A stretch of 64,000 nucleotides of DNA, taken from Frankia alni ACN14a. Lineage in GTDB: Bacteria > Actinomycetota > Actinomycetes > Frankiales > Frankiaceae. The notes under the pieces were generated by a model. That model was not told the DNA's origin. It ran no database searches and saw only the letters and a list, made by a program, of their open reading frames with translations. Every line of letters begins with the position of its first letter. The stretch's first letter is position 1. The position numbers and the translations under genes were made by a program. Where the stretch lies: positions 5,946,962 to 6,010,961 of the forward strand of contig NC_008278.1 of NCBI RefSeq assembly GCF_000058485.1. The letters are read 5' to 3'. Below are positions 52,211 to 60,939 of the stretch, in pieces.

Positions 52211-53665
52211 TCATCCGTCGTGCAGGACCGCGGCGAGCCGGTCGACCGCGGCGACGAGGCCCTCACCCGGAGTGCGGCTGTAGGTCAGCCGCAGGTGGGG
52301 GGCGACGACCTCGCCCACGGTGTAGGCACTGCCGGGCCCGACGGCGACGCCCGCCCGCCGGGCGGCCGCGGTGACGAGCCGGTCGTCGGCACCGGGCGGC
52401 AGCGGCAGCCAGACGTGCACACCCCCGCTGGGCGGCTGCGGCGGGCCGAGGGTGGGAAGGGCGCGCGCGATCGCGGCGAGCAGCGCCGCCCGGCGGGCCA
52501 GCAGCACCCGGCGCAACGAGGCCAGGTGCCGGCGCCAGCCCGGGGTGCTGAGCAGCTCCACCGCGGTCTGCTGGAGCACCGGGGCGACGAACAGGTCGTC
52601 GGTGATCCGCGCCCGGGCCAGCCGGGCCGCCACCGGGCCGCGGGCGGTGACCGCCGCGATCCGCAGGCCCGGGGACACGCTCTTCGACAGGGACAGCACG
52701 TGCACGACGTGACCGTCCGGGTCGGCGGCGGCCAGCGGGGGCGGGCTGACCGCGGTGAGATCCAGCGGCGCCACCCAGTCGTCCTCGACGCAGAACGCCC
52801 GGTGGTCCCGCAGGGCCGCGAGCACCGCCGGCCGGCGGTCCGGGGCGAGCACCGCCCCGGTGGGGTTGGCGTGCCGCGGCTGGAGGTAGACCAGCCGCGC
52901 CCCGCTGCGGCCGAGGACGTCGGCGAGATCGTCCGGGCGCACCCCGGCGCCGTCCGCCGGCACCGGGACCGGGACAAGCCCGGCGGCCCGCGCGGCGGCC
53001 AGCGCCCCCGGATAGGTGGTGTGCTCGACCGCGAGGGCCTCCCCGGGCCGGCCGAGGGCGCGGAAGACCAACGCGAGCGCCGCCTGCCCGCCGCTGGTGA
53101 CGAGCACGTCGGACGCGGTGTGGGACGGGCTGACCAGGCCGGCGATCAGCCCGCGCAGGTCGGGCAGGCCGGCGACCGGGGTGCGATCCCAGGCGCCGGG
53201 CCGGCGCGCGGCGCGGGCGGCGGCCGCCGCGAGCAGGCCCACCGGCTGGGCCGCCGGATCCAGGTAGGCCGAGGCGAGGTCGAGCACGCCGTCGGGGACG
53301 GGTGAGTACAGGTCGGTCATGTCGTGCGGCAGGTCGTCGCGGGCGCCGAGCACGGCGGTCTGCCAGCTCAGGTCGGTCGACCGCGACGCCGGCGGCGCGG
53401 CGACGACGCTGCCGCGGCCGGGCGTGGTGAGCAGCAGCCCGCGGGCGGCGACCGCCGCGAGGGCCCGCTGCACCGTCAGCGCGCTCGCCCGGTGCCGGCG
53501 CTGGAGCTCCCGGGTGCTCGGCAGCGCCGAGCCCGCGGGCAGGCGGGCGCACAGCGCGGTCAGCTCGTCGACGATCCCCGCCGGCCCGCCCCCACCGCCC
53601 GGCCCGCCCCCACGGCCCGGCCCGGCCGCCGGCCCGTCGGCGCTTCCACCGATATCCTCGTACAT
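52211..53665 (-). CDS. MocR-type GntR regulator with aminotransferase domain
   Basis: A 484-residue PLP-dependent regulator. The N-terminal winged helix has G-S-A-L-P-S-T-R-E-L-Q-R-R-H and L-T-V-Q-R-A-L. The aminotransferase-like domain contains T-S-G-G-Q-A-A-L, Q-P-R-H-A-N-P-T-G, V-E-D-D-W and the PLP lysine in S-L-S-K-S-V-S-P-G-L-R. MocR proteins sense PLP or amino compounds and regulate vitamin B6, transport or amine genes. The ATG overlaps the start codon of the divergent transporter gene, which is probably its target. No ribosome binding site precedes it, so a leaderless message is likely. Confidence 0.9.
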   Translation of the reverse strand: MYEDIGGSADGPAAGPGRGGGPGGGGGPAGIVDELTALCARLPAGSALPSTRELQRRHRASALTVQRALAAVAARGLLLTTPGRGSVVAAPPASRSTDLSWQTAVLGARDDLPHDMTDLYSPVPDGVLDLASAYLDPAAQPVGLLAAAAARAARRPGAWDRTPVAGLPDLRGLIAGLVSPSHTASDVLVTSGGQAALALVFRALGRPGEALAVEHTTYPGALAAARAAGLVPVPVPADGAGVRPDDLADVLGRSGARLVYLQPRHANPTGAVLAPDRRPAVLAALRDHRAFCVEDDWVAPLDLTAVSPPPLAAADPDGHVVHVLSLSKSVSPGLRIAAVTARGPVAARLARARITDDLFVAPVLQQTAVELLSTPGWRRHLASLRRVLLARRAALLAAIARALPTLGPPQPPSGGVHVWLPLPPGADDRLVTAAARRAGVAVGPGSAYTVGEVVAPHLRLTYSRTPGEGLVAAVDRLAAVLHDG

Positions 53666-54614
53666 GAGAGGCAAGGAAAGCGCATTCGTCGGGAGCGGGG
53701 AAGCGCGGGGGCTGGTGTCGGGCGCCGCGGGGGTGGTGGCGTTCAGCCTCACGCTGGTCGCGACCCGGGCCGCGGAGCCCGCCTTCGGTGCGCTGACCGT
53801 CGGCGCCGGGCGCGCCGTGCTGGCCGCCGGCCTCGCGGCGGCCCTGCTACGCCGCCGCGGCCTGCCCCTGCGCCCCCCGGACGGGCGGGCGGCGACGATC
53901 GTCATCGCGGCGACCGTGGTCGTCGGGTTCCCGCTGCTGACCTCGTGGGCACTCGCGGACGTCCCGGTCGCGCACGCCGCTGTCGTGGTGGGCCTGGCAC
54001 CCGCGGCGACGGCCGGGTTCGCGGTGGTGTTGGCCGGCGAGCGGCCGAGGCCGCCCTACTGGGCGGCCCTGGGCGTCGGGCTCGCCGCGGTGCTGGCCTT
54101 CGCGGTGGTGCAGGGCGCGGGCCGGCCCCGGCTGGCCGACCTGCTGGTGCTCGCCGCGGTGGCACTCGTCGGCCTCGGTTACGCCGCGGGCGGGGTGCTC
54201 GCGCGGCGCTTCGACGGTGCGGCGGTGATCTGCTGGGCGCTGCTGGCGGCGCTGCCGGTCACGGTGCCGCTGACCGCGATCGGCCTGGCCGTGCATCCGC
54301 CGCGCGCGGTGACGGCCGGGGCGGCCGCCGGACTGGGCTACGTCAGCGTCGTGAGCATGTTCCTCGGCTTCGTCGTCTGGTATCGGGGGCTCGCCCTCGG
54401 CGGGGTGGCGCGGGTCGGGCGGCTCCAGCTCGCCCAGCCGGTGCTGACGCTGCTCTGGGCGGCACTGCTGCTCGGAGAGCCGCTGACGCCGGTCGGCGTC
54501 GGGACGGCGGTGGTCGTCATCGCCTCGGTCGTCCTCGGCCGTCGGGCTCCCGTACGCCCGAACCACGCCGGCTCCGTCACCGGCCCGGGCACGACCACGG
54601 CAGATCACCGGTAA
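53664..54614 (+). CDS. EamA/DMT-family transporter
   Basis: A 316-residue protein with about ten membrane helices in two EamA halves (V-V-A-F-S-L-T-L-V-A-T-R-A at the start of the first and G-Y-V-S-V-V-S-M-F-L-G-F-V-V-W-Y-R-G in the second). It likely exports an amino acid or related metabolite. Its ATG shares two bases with the ATG of the divergent MocR regulator, so it would be leaderless; a GTG at about 53713 is an alternative start. Pairing of MocR and DMT transporter genes is common. Confidence 0.9.
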   Translation: MRGKESAFVGSGEARGLVSGAAGVVAFSLTLVATRAAEPAFGALTVGAGRAVLAAGLAAALLRRRGLPLRPPDGRAATIVIAATVVVGFPLLTSWALADVPVAHAAVVVGLAPAATAGFAVVLAGERPRPPYWAALGVGLAAVLAFAVVQGAGRPRLADLLVLAAVALVGLGYAAGGVLARRFDGAAVICWALLAALPVTVPLTAIGLAVHPPRAVTAGAAAGLGYVSVVSMFLGFVVWYRGLALGGVARVGRLQLAQPVLTLLWAALLLGEPLTPVGVGTAVVVIASVVLGRRAPVRPNHAGSVTGPGTTTADHR

Positions 54615-55425
54615 CGGCTGGTCGCGCTGGGCGGGTGGCCGAGCGCGGAGTTGCGGTGCGCAGTGCACGATCCACCGGCGTCAGACCGTGCACATCGCGC
54701 CGCGGCCGGCCCTGCCCCGGTTCGGACTCACGCCGCCGGGTCGCTCCCGTCGGTGCGCAGTGGATCGGGGGTGGCCCGCTGGGACGGGTGCGCGGCGCCC
54801 ACCGGGTGGGCGCCGGGCGCCGCTCGCCCGCGCACTCACCAAGGGTGGGGGCGGCTTTGCCACACCCTGCCACCCACCGGTATGCATAAGGGTTCTCCGT
54901 ACTTCACATCCGGCGGAACGAATCCAAACATCCGAGGCCGTGGAACCGGATTTCCCTCGGCCCCCCGCGAGCGGCCGAGACCCCCTTGGATGCCACACGT
55001 CGCAGGCCTGATCGGCATCGCCGCGGCGCCCACAACGGTGAATCCGCCACACCGAAGGCACCGATGGGGGGTGGCCGTCATCGGACGGTAATGAAGCACC
55101 TCACCGCGGTCACCCGATGAGGCCGTTCATCCCCTCGTCCCGCTCATCCTCGCGGACACCGTGGCGCCGGAGGAAATCGAAAAGCCGCAGCGCCGGTGCT
55201 CGCAGCGGGACCCACCACAAAGGCATGTGTGTCGCCCGATACCTTGTGCTGCCCCTCGCCCGGTAGCCCGGTCCGACCGAGCGTCGACCCGACTACCACC
55301 CATGGGCCGGCAATGGGCCCGAAAGGGCCCGAAAGGGCCCCGTCCCCCATGTGGTGGACGGCCCGGGACAGGCACCAGCCCAGGAACAGGAACCAGGCTC
55401 GTTCAAGGCACGGAGACGGTGAGGA
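54615..55425. other. Long intergenic region before the binding-lipoprotein gene
   Basis: About 800 bases without a believable gene; open frames on both strands are Arg/Pro/Gly-rich and lack start signals. It contains a strong inverted repeat at 54794-54814, a less GC-rich patch near 54890-54930 (TATGCATAAGG) and GGGCCCGAAA repeated twice near 55316. The promoter for the lipoprotein gene should be in its right half. Confidence 0.45.
54794..54814. terminator. Perfect 10-bp inverted repeat with one-base centre
   Basis: GGCGCCCACC and GGTGGGCGCC flank a single G. It lies 180 bases after the transporter gene. A one-base loop cannot fold fully, so either a slightly opened hairpin terminator or a dimer-binding site is possible. 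Confidence 0.4.
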
Positions 55426-56700
55426 ATGAGAAGAAGCCTGCGTTCATCCGTCGCGGCGATAGCCGCGGTCGCCAGCATGGTCGTCGGCGTGACCGCGTGC
55501 GGCGGAGGCGGGGGGAACGGCGGGGACATCCTGAGCCAGGCCCGCAACGGCGGGTCCGACCCGTGCGCGCCGACACCGGGCGTCGACCGCGACACGGTCG
55601 GCCTCGGCCTGCTGTACTCCGGCTCGCCGTACGACGGCGACCCCAGCGCGCTGTTCCGGGCGGGCGTGGACGCCCGCCTCGGCGAGCAGAACGCCAAGGG
55701 CGGGATCTACGGCCGCCGGCTGTCCTACCGCATCGAGGACGACGAGGCGGTCCCCGCGCTGAACGCCGTCGGCGGGCGCGCCCTGGCGCAGCGCGACAAG
55801 GCGCTCGGCATCCTCCAGTTCAGCGTGGCGGCCGCCGGATCGGCGAAGCAGCTGGAGTCCACCGGGGTGCCCGTCGTCGACGGGCAGATCACCGATCCGT
55901 CGCTGGCGCCCCGCTCGAACGTGTTCAGCTACTCCCGGCCGGCGGTACAGGAACCCACCTCCAGCGGCTGGGGCGAGTTCCTCGCCAACCGGGGCGCGCA
56001 CCGCGCGGTCACGGTCTCCCTGGAACTGTCCTCCGCCACCCGGTCGACAGCCGACGCCGCCCGCCGCAGCGTGCTCGCCGCCGGCCTGAAGGTCTCGGAC
56101 AACCTGCAGGTGCCGAGCGGTCCCTTCGACGCCGACCGGTTCGTCGACGAGGTCCGGGACTCCGGCGCCGACAGCCTCATCGCCTTCGTCCCGGCGCCGA
56201 ACTTCTACCAGATCGTCGCCGCGGTGCAGGACGCCGACCTCGGCCTCAAGGCGATCCTGGGCAACCCGACCAGCTACGACCGCAGCCAACTCGCGCGAGT
56301 CGGCGACTCCGCCGCGGGGGCGTACGCGTTCCTCGACTACACGCCGTTCGAGCTCAACACCCCGGCGCACCGGCGGTTCCTCGCCGCGATGGCCGCCTAC
56401 GCGCCCCAGGCCGCCGCGCTGCCGGACGGCACCGCGCTGATCGGCTGGATCAGTGCGGACCTGCTGCTGCGCGGCATCACCACCGCCGGCGTCTGCCCGA
56501 CCCGCGCCGGCGTGCTCGCCGGCCTGCGCCGCCAGACCCGCTTCGACGCCGACGGGCTGCTGCCGGCGGCGATCAACCTGAGCAGGGGCGTGGCCAACAT
56601 CGCGCCCTGCTACGACTACGTCCAGGTCACCCAGGACGGCAGGAAGTTCGTCCCGGTGCCCGGCAAGCCACGATGCGGGCGGATCCTGCGGGCCGGCTGA
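55426..56700 (+). CDS. Branched-chain amino-acid-type substrate-binding lipoprotein
   Basis: A 424-residue lipoprotein: R-R-S-L-R then a hydrophobic core and lipobox V-T-A-C with Cys25. The body is a type I periplasmic-binding fold (LivJ/Peripla_BP_6 like): V-G-L-G-L-L-Y-S-G, F-R-A-G-V-D-A-R-L, N-A-K-G-G-I-Y-G-R-R, and D-S-L-I-A-F-V-P-A-P-N. It should capture an amino acid, amide or aromatic acid outside the membrane. No permease or ATPase genes lie beside it, so it either serves a distant transporter or acts as a sensor. GTGAGG just before the ATG may be its ribosome site. Confidence 0.88.
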   Translation: MRRSLRSSVAAIAAVASMVVGVTACGGGGGNGGDILSQARNGGSDPCAPTPGVDRDTVGLGLLYSGSPYDGDPSALFRAGVDARLGEQNAKGGIYGRRLSYRIEDDEAVPALNAVGGRALAQRDKALGILQFSVAAAGSAKQLESTGVPVVDGQITDPSLAPRSNVFSYSRPAVQEPTSSGWGEFLANRGAHRAVTVSLELSSATRSTADAARRSVLAAGLKVSDNLQVPSGPFDADRFVDEVRDSGADSLIAFVPAPNFYQIVAAVQDADLGLKAILGNPTSYDRSQLARVGDSAAGAYAFLDYTPFELNTPAHRRFLAAMAAYAPQAAALPDGTALIGWISADLLLRGITTAGVCPTRAGVLAGLRRQTRFDADGLLPAAINLSRGVANIAPCYDYVQVTQDGRKFVPVPGKPRCGRILRAG

Positions 56701-56762
56701 CCGCGCCGGCCGAGTGACCCCGCCGGCCGGGTGACGGCCGGGTGACCGCGCCCGCGCGAACG

Positions 56763-56810
56763 GCCGGGTTCCCGCCGCCGACCCGAGCGGGCGGACGGCG
56801 GGAACCCGGC
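56763..56810. terminator. Perfect 15-bp hairpin between convergent genes
   Basis: GCCGGGTTCCCGCCG at 56763-56777 pairs exactly with CGGCGGGAACCCGGC at 56796-56810, with an 18-base loop. It lies 62 bases after the lipoprotein stop and 43 before the end of the convergent small secreted protein, so it could serve both. Confidence 0.7.
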
Positions 56811-56852
56811 GCGCCGGGGCATCACCCCGCGGTGAGCAGGTCGGGCGACCAC

Positions 56853-57194
56853 CTAGCGTACGGTCGGCCACTTACCCCAGTAGTAGAAGCCGGGGTGCCA
56901 TTCCTTGGGATGCCAGACCTTCGGGAAGTAGTGGTGGTGCCACCAGTAACCGGGAATCCAGTAGCCGGGTTCCCAGTATCCGGGGTGGAAGATCCGGTGC
57001 TGCCCCTTGTGGTCCTTGGGGCCGTCGTGCGGCTTGTCCACCGCCTTTGGCGGCGGCGGTGCGGGCGTGGTGGCGGCCGGACCTGGGCTTGCCAGTGACG
57101 GCGTGGCCGCGCCGGCGGGCGCGGCCGTCAGGAATGCGGCGAAGGCGAGGACGACAGCCAGGAGCAGATGTCTGCAACGCTTGATGATTTTCAT
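56853..57194 (-). CDS. Small secreted WXXGXW-repeat protein
   Basis: A 113-residue exported protein. A signal peptide (residues 1-28, K-I-I-K-R-C-R then a hydrophobic core and P-A-G-A-A) precedes a Pro/Lys-rich linker. The C-terminus is extremely aromatic: W-E-P-G-Y-W, W-I-P-G-Y-W and W-H-P-G-F-Y-Y-W, with H-H-H, fitting the WXXGXW repeat class. Function is unknown. I start at 57194 because AAGGG lies six bases upstream; an ATG at 57200 touches that site. Confidence 0.82.
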   Translation of the reverse strand: MKIIKRCRHLLLAVVLAFAAFLTAAPAGAATPSLASPGPAATTPAPPPPKAVDKPHDGPKDHKGQHRIFHPGYWEPGYWIPGYWWHHHYFPKVWHPKEWHPGFYYWGKWPTVR

Positions 57195-57449
57195 GCACAT
57201 CCCTTCGGCAGATGCGCCGTCACGACACCCCGACCGTTCGGATCTCCCGTCGGCAGGCCCTCCCCGGCGCACCTGCTGAATACCCTCGCCACCCTCCGCA
57301 CAATCGTCGGCACGCCACGTTGTCGTGATCGGGCGAACCGCATTGTTCGGCGTTCGATACCCAGCCTCCGCCCGCTACCGGAATCGACACGTTCTGAATC
57401 CGACGGAAAAGGCGGCTTTTCCTGCGGTGCCCGTCCGCGCAGGCGGCTC
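57195..57449. other. Intergenic region with a small A/T-stem hairpin
   Basis: No gene is seen. GGAAAAG at 57405-57411 and CTTTTCC at 57416-57422 form a 7-bp hairpin with a GCGG loop. It lies downstream of the minus-strand gene ending at 57511 and could terminate it. Confidence 0.45.
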
Positions 57450-57524
57450 GTCAGAGCACGGCACGTCAGGACACCGCGCGCCAGGACACGGCACGTCACG
57501 ACATGGCGCGTCAGGAGACGGTAC
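57450..57524. repeat. Five degenerate 15-bp tandem units
   Basis: Units of the form G-T-C-A-G-G-A-C-A-C-G-G-C-R-C repeat five times with two or three changes each. The last unit covers the 3' end and stop codon of the minus-strand DinB-like gene, so repeat expansion may set that protein's C-terminus. Confidence 0.8.
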
Positions 57525-58089
57525 GACCGAGGTGACCGGCCAGCCGACGGTAGGCGTCCGCGTCGGCGGGCACCTCGACCACCGGGCCGAAGGGCATCTC
57601 CTCGCGGCCCTCGACCGGCACGGCCCGCCGGGCGATCTCCAGCGAGATGACGGCGAGCTCGGGATCGAGGCCGCCGGTGCGGCCCGTCGCGACCGCCAGA
57701 TCCCAGGCGTGCGTCGTCAGCTCCTGGGTGTAGGCCGCCGCGGCAACCCGGCCGGGCAGCACCGCCCAGGGCAGGCGCAGCGGCCGGTCGAGCAGGGCGT
57801 CGTCGGACCAGACCGCGCGCAGCTCGGCGGCGGCCTTCGCGTAGCGCTCCGCCCAGCCGTCGAACGGCACCCCGGTGGTCACCAGCGGCAGCTCCCGGGG
57901 GTCGCCGCCCCGACCGGCGACGGCGACCCGGTCGACCACGGTGAACAGGTGCCCGACCAGGGTGGCGACGTCGAACTCGGAACAGGGCGTCGACAGCGCG
58001 ATCTGGTCCGGCTCGACGGCGGCGACGAGCCGCCCCGCCTGGTCGAGGGCGCGGTCGAGCAGCGGACGCGGGTCGTCCAGCGGGTTCAT
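57511..58089 (-). CDS. TIGR03086-type metal-binding DinB-like protein
   Basis: A 192-residue protein of the mycothiol-dependent maleylpyruvate isomerase-like group: C-S-E-F-D-V-A-T-L-V-G-H-L with the first metal histidine, and Y-T-Q-E-L-T-T-H-A-W-D-L-A-V-A-T-G with a second. These fit the TIGR03086 pattern. The enzymatic reaction is not known for most members. GAAGGAG seven bases before the ATG fixes the start. Divergent from the WYL regulator 300 bases away. Confidence 0.88.
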   Translation of the reverse strand: MNPLDDPRPLLDRALDQAGRLVAAVEPDQIALSTPCSEFDVATLVGHLFTVVDRVAVAGRGGDPRELPLVTTGVPFDGWAERYAKAAAELRAVWSDDALLDRPLRLPWAVLPGRVAAAAYTQELTTHAWDLAVATGRTGGLDPELAVISLEIARRAVPVEGREEMPFGPVVEVPADADAYRRLAGHLGRTVS

Positions 58090-58387
58090 GGAGGTGCTCC
58101 TTCGGTCGTCGTCGGTCGCAGTGGCGTGTTCGGGGGCGACGGTAGCCACCGAACAGGACACCTCCTGTCCTGTTCACGGCGCCGGACACGCCCGCTCGCG
58201 CGGCACCCCGGGAGACATGACCAGGCCACAGGCCGGATACCTACTCATCACGCTCAGGCCTGGTACACCCACGGCTTCTACGGCTCGGTCAGCCACAACG
58301 TCAAAGGGGTCTACCAGCGGTATCCGATCGTGACCCCCTGAGCCGGCCGGGCCGCCCCCGGGATCGGGCTCGGCCTACGGTGATCGG

Positions 58388-59512
58388 GTGCGTGCGAGTC
58401 GACTGATCGCCATCACCATGATGTTGCAGGCGCACGAGCGGCTCACCGCCGCGCAGATCGCCGGGCGGCTCGGCGTGAGCGACCGGACGGTCCGCCGGGA
58501 CCTCGACGTCCTCGGTGAACTCGGGGTGCCGCTGTACTCCGAGCGGGGACGCGGCGGCGGGTGGCGGCTGGTCCACGGCTGGCGCAGCGACCTGTCGGGG
58601 CTCACCGCCGACGAGGCGCACGGGCTGTTCCTGGTCGCGGGTCCGGCGGCGCGTCCCGGGCTCGGGCTGGAGCCCGCGGTGGACTCGGCGCTGCGCAAGC
58701 TGCTGGCGGCCCTGCCGGCGGCGACCCGCCCGGACGCCGAGGCCGTCACCGCCACCCTGCTCGTCGACCCGGGCCGCTGGGGTGGCCCCGCCGTGACGCC
58801 GCCCGCCCCGCTCGCGACGCTGGCCGGCATCCTGCGGGCGGGCCACCGCGCCCGGGTCCGTTACGCCGGCCGGGCCGCCCGCGCGGCCGGCGAGCCCGCC
58901 CGCGACCGGGACGTCGACCCCTACGGCCTGGTGCAGAAGGGTGACGTCTGGTACCTCGTCGCCGGGACGGACGCCGGCCCGCGCACGCTGCGGGTCTCCC
59001 GCATCGAGTCGGTCACCGAGCTCGACGAACCGGCGAACCGTCCCGCCGACCTCGACCTGCCGGCCCTGTGGGCGCAGTCGCGCCGCGCGGTCGAGGAACG
59101 GATGTGGGCCTACCGGGTCCGCCTGCGCGCCGACCCCGCGATCGTGCCGATCCTGCTCGGCGTGCTCGGCGCCCGCGGCCGCATTGAACCGCCGGCCGCG
59201 TCCCCCATCGGCGGGAGCACCGCCGATGGCGCCGAGCATCTGCCGGCGCGCATCGCACCCCTGGGCACCGTGGACGACCACACCGCCGGCTGGACGGCGC
59301 TGTGCGCCTCGTTCCCGAGCGCGGCCGTCGCCGCCGCCGACCTCGCCGGATTCGGCGCCAGGGTCATCGTCGACGAGCCGCCCGGCCAGCCGGACGGCGT
59401 CGCCGCGCACCTTCGGCGCATCGCGACCGAACTGCTCGCGCGATACTCGGGCCCGGCATCGCGGACGGCACCGAACCCCGAGGCCGAAGATCGTCAGGAG
59501 ATCGCACCATGA
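58388..59512 (+). CDS. WYL-domain transcriptional regulator
   Basis: A 374-residue regulator. The N-terminal helix-turn-helix (residues 1-60) reads L-T-A-A-Q-I-A-G-R-L-G-V-S-D-R-T-V-R-R-D-L. The WYL domain (about 140-220) contains D-P-Y-G-L-V-Q-K-G-D-V-W-Y-L-V-A. A WCX-like C-terminal extension follows. WYL proteins bind nucleic acid or nucleotide ligands and often respond to DNA damage or act as repressors. The start is a GTG. Its TGA overlaps the ATG of the YbaK-like gene (ATGA), so the two form an operon. Confidence 0.92.
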   Translation: MRASRLIAITMMLQAHERLTAAQIAGRLGVSDRTVRRDLDVLGELGVPLYSERGRGGGWRLVHGWRSDLSGLTADEAHGLFLVAGPAARPGLGLEPAVDSALRKLLAALPAATRPDAEAVTATLLVDPGRWGGPAVTPPAPLATLAGILRAGHRARVRYAGRAARAAGEPARDRDVDPYGLVQKGDVWYLVAGTDAGPRTLRVSRIESVTELDEPANRPADLDLPALWAQSRRAVEERMWAYRVRLRADPAIVPILLGVLGARGRIEPPAASPIGGSTADGAEHLPARIAPLGTVDDHTAGWTALCASFPSAAVAAADLAGFGARVIVDEPPGQPDGVAAHLRRIATELLARYSGPASRTAPNPEAEDRQEIAP

Positions 59513-60054
59513 CCCAGACCGGTACCGAGCCCCAGACCGGCGCCGAGACCACCGGACCCGATTTCGCCGAGCTGCCGCCGCGCAGCCGTCTGGTCGCCGA
59601 AGCGCTGCACGCGGCCGGGGCGGAGCAGGCCGCGCGAGCCATCCGCGAGCTGCCCGACTCGGCACGGACGGCGGCGGAGGCCGCCGCGGCGGTCGGCTGC
59701 GAGGTGGGCGCGATCGCCAACAGCCTGGTGTTCGTCACGGAGGCCGCGCAGCCGGTGCTGGTGCTGACCAGCGGCAGCCACCGGGTCGACACCGACGCGC
59801 TCGCCCCCAGGCTCGGGGTGGCCGCCCTGTCCCGGGCCAGCGCCGCCCAGGTGCGGGAGGCGACCGGGCAGGCCATCGGCGGGGTGGCCCCGGTGGGTCA
59901 TCCGGCGCCGCTGCGCACCGTCGTCGACGTGACCCTCACGGACCATCCCCGGATCTGGGCCGCCGCCGGCACCCCGCACACCGTCTTCCCGACGACCTAC
60001 GAGGAGCTCGTCCGGGTCACCGACGGCACCCCGCTGCCCGTGACAGCCGACTGA
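59509..60054 (+). CDS. YbaK/EbsC-like aminoacyl-tRNA deacylase
   Basis: A 181-residue protein of the YbaK/prolyl-tRNA editing family: S-L-V-F-V-T-E-A-A-Q-P-V-L-V-L-T-S-G, then G-Q-A-I-G-G-V-A-P-V-G-H, and a final D-V-T-L-T-D-H. E. coli YbaK removes Cys from tRNA-Pro. The functionally important lysine before S-L-V-F (K-S-L in YbaK) reads Asn here (A-N-S-L-V-F), so the substrate or chemistry may differ. Translationally coupled to the WYL regulator. Confidence 0.87.
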   Translation: MTQTGTEPQTGAETTGPDFAELPPRSRLVAEALHAAGAEQAARAIRELPDSARTAAEAAAAVGCEVGAIANSLVFVTEAAQPVLVLTSGSHRVDTDALAPRLGVAALSRASAAQVREATGQAIGGVAPVGHPAPLRTVVDVTLTDHPRIWAAAGTPHTVFPTTYEELVRVTDGTPLPVTAD

Positions 60055-60076
60055 GCCGCCGCCGGCACGCGCGGTG

Positions 60077-60859
60077 TCACGACACCTGTAGGGCCGCCGG
60101 CGACTCGGGCAGGATCTGACCCCCGTCGACCACCAGCGCCTGCCCGGTGATGTAGGAGGCCTCGTCCGAGGCAAGGAACAGCGCCGCGTGACCGATCTCG
60201 TCGACCTCACCGAGCCGGCGCATCGGGATCGCGGCCTCCATCGAGTTCAGGTAGTCGGCGCCCAGCTCGTCGAGCCCTTCGGTGCGGACGCTGCCCGGGA
60301 GCACCGCGTTCACGGTGACCCGGTCCCGGGCGAGCTCGACCGCGGCGGTGCGCATGAACCCGAGCACCGCCGCCTTGGACGCCCCGTAGTGCGACCAGCC
60401 GGGATGACCGGTGACCGGCCCGGTGATCGACGAGGTGAGGATCACCCGGCCGCGGCCGGAGGCGACCAGCGCCGGCAGGAACGCCTGCACGGTGAGGATG
60501 GCGCCCTTGACGTTCGTGCCCAGCACCTCGTCGATGTCGGCCTCCGTGATCGTCGCCAGCGGCACGGACGGGAAGATCCCCGCGTTGGCGCAGACGACGT
60601 CCACCCCGCCGTGCCGCTCGGCGACGGTCCGGGCCAGCCGCGCGCTGTCCTCGGCGCTGGCCGCGTCGGCGAGCACGAAGCTGACGGTGCCCTCGCCGAG
60701 CTCGTCGAGCTCCTGCGCCGTGGTGGCCGCGGCGACGACATCCCGGCCGCTGAGCACGACATTCGCCCCCGCCGTCGCGAAGACCCTGGCGATGCCCTTG
60801 CCGATCCCCTTGCTCCCGCCGGTGACCACGACGGTCCGACCCGCGACCGAGGTGAACAT
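60077..60859 (-). CDS. Short-chain dehydrogenase/reductase, FabG-like
   Basis: A 260-residue classical [15 protein letters not shown] is the cofactor motif, N-A-G-I-F the structural motif, and the catalytic Ser in T-S-S-I-T and Y-G-A-S-K are intact. It should be an NAD(P)-dependent alcohol/ketone oxidoreductase. I use the Met at 60859; the frame extends upstream by 13 codons without a better site. GAAAGGA lies about ten bases upstream. Confidence 0.93.
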   Translation of the reverse strand: MFTSVAGRTVVVTGGSKGIGKGIARVFATAGANVVLSGRDVVAAATTAQELDELGEGTVSFVLADAASAEDSARLARTVAERHGGVDVVCANAGIFPSVPLATITEADIDEVLGTNVKGAILTVQAFLPALVASGRGRVILTSSITGPVTGHPGWSHYGASKAAVLGFMRTAAVELARDRVTVNAVLPGSVRTEGLDELGADYLNSMEAAIPMRRLGEVDEIGHAALFLASDEASYITGQALVVDGGQILPESPAALQVS

Positions 60860-60939
60860 GTGGCACGTCCTTTCGCCGATGCGCGGTGATGTCCGCATAG
60901 TCCCCGGCCGATGGGACGTTCAAGCAGCCCGATCCGCGG

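Noticed and set aside
54651-55375. Possible small genes in the gap before the binding lipoprotein
   Set aside because: The frames lack ribosome sites and domains, and opposite frames are equally open.
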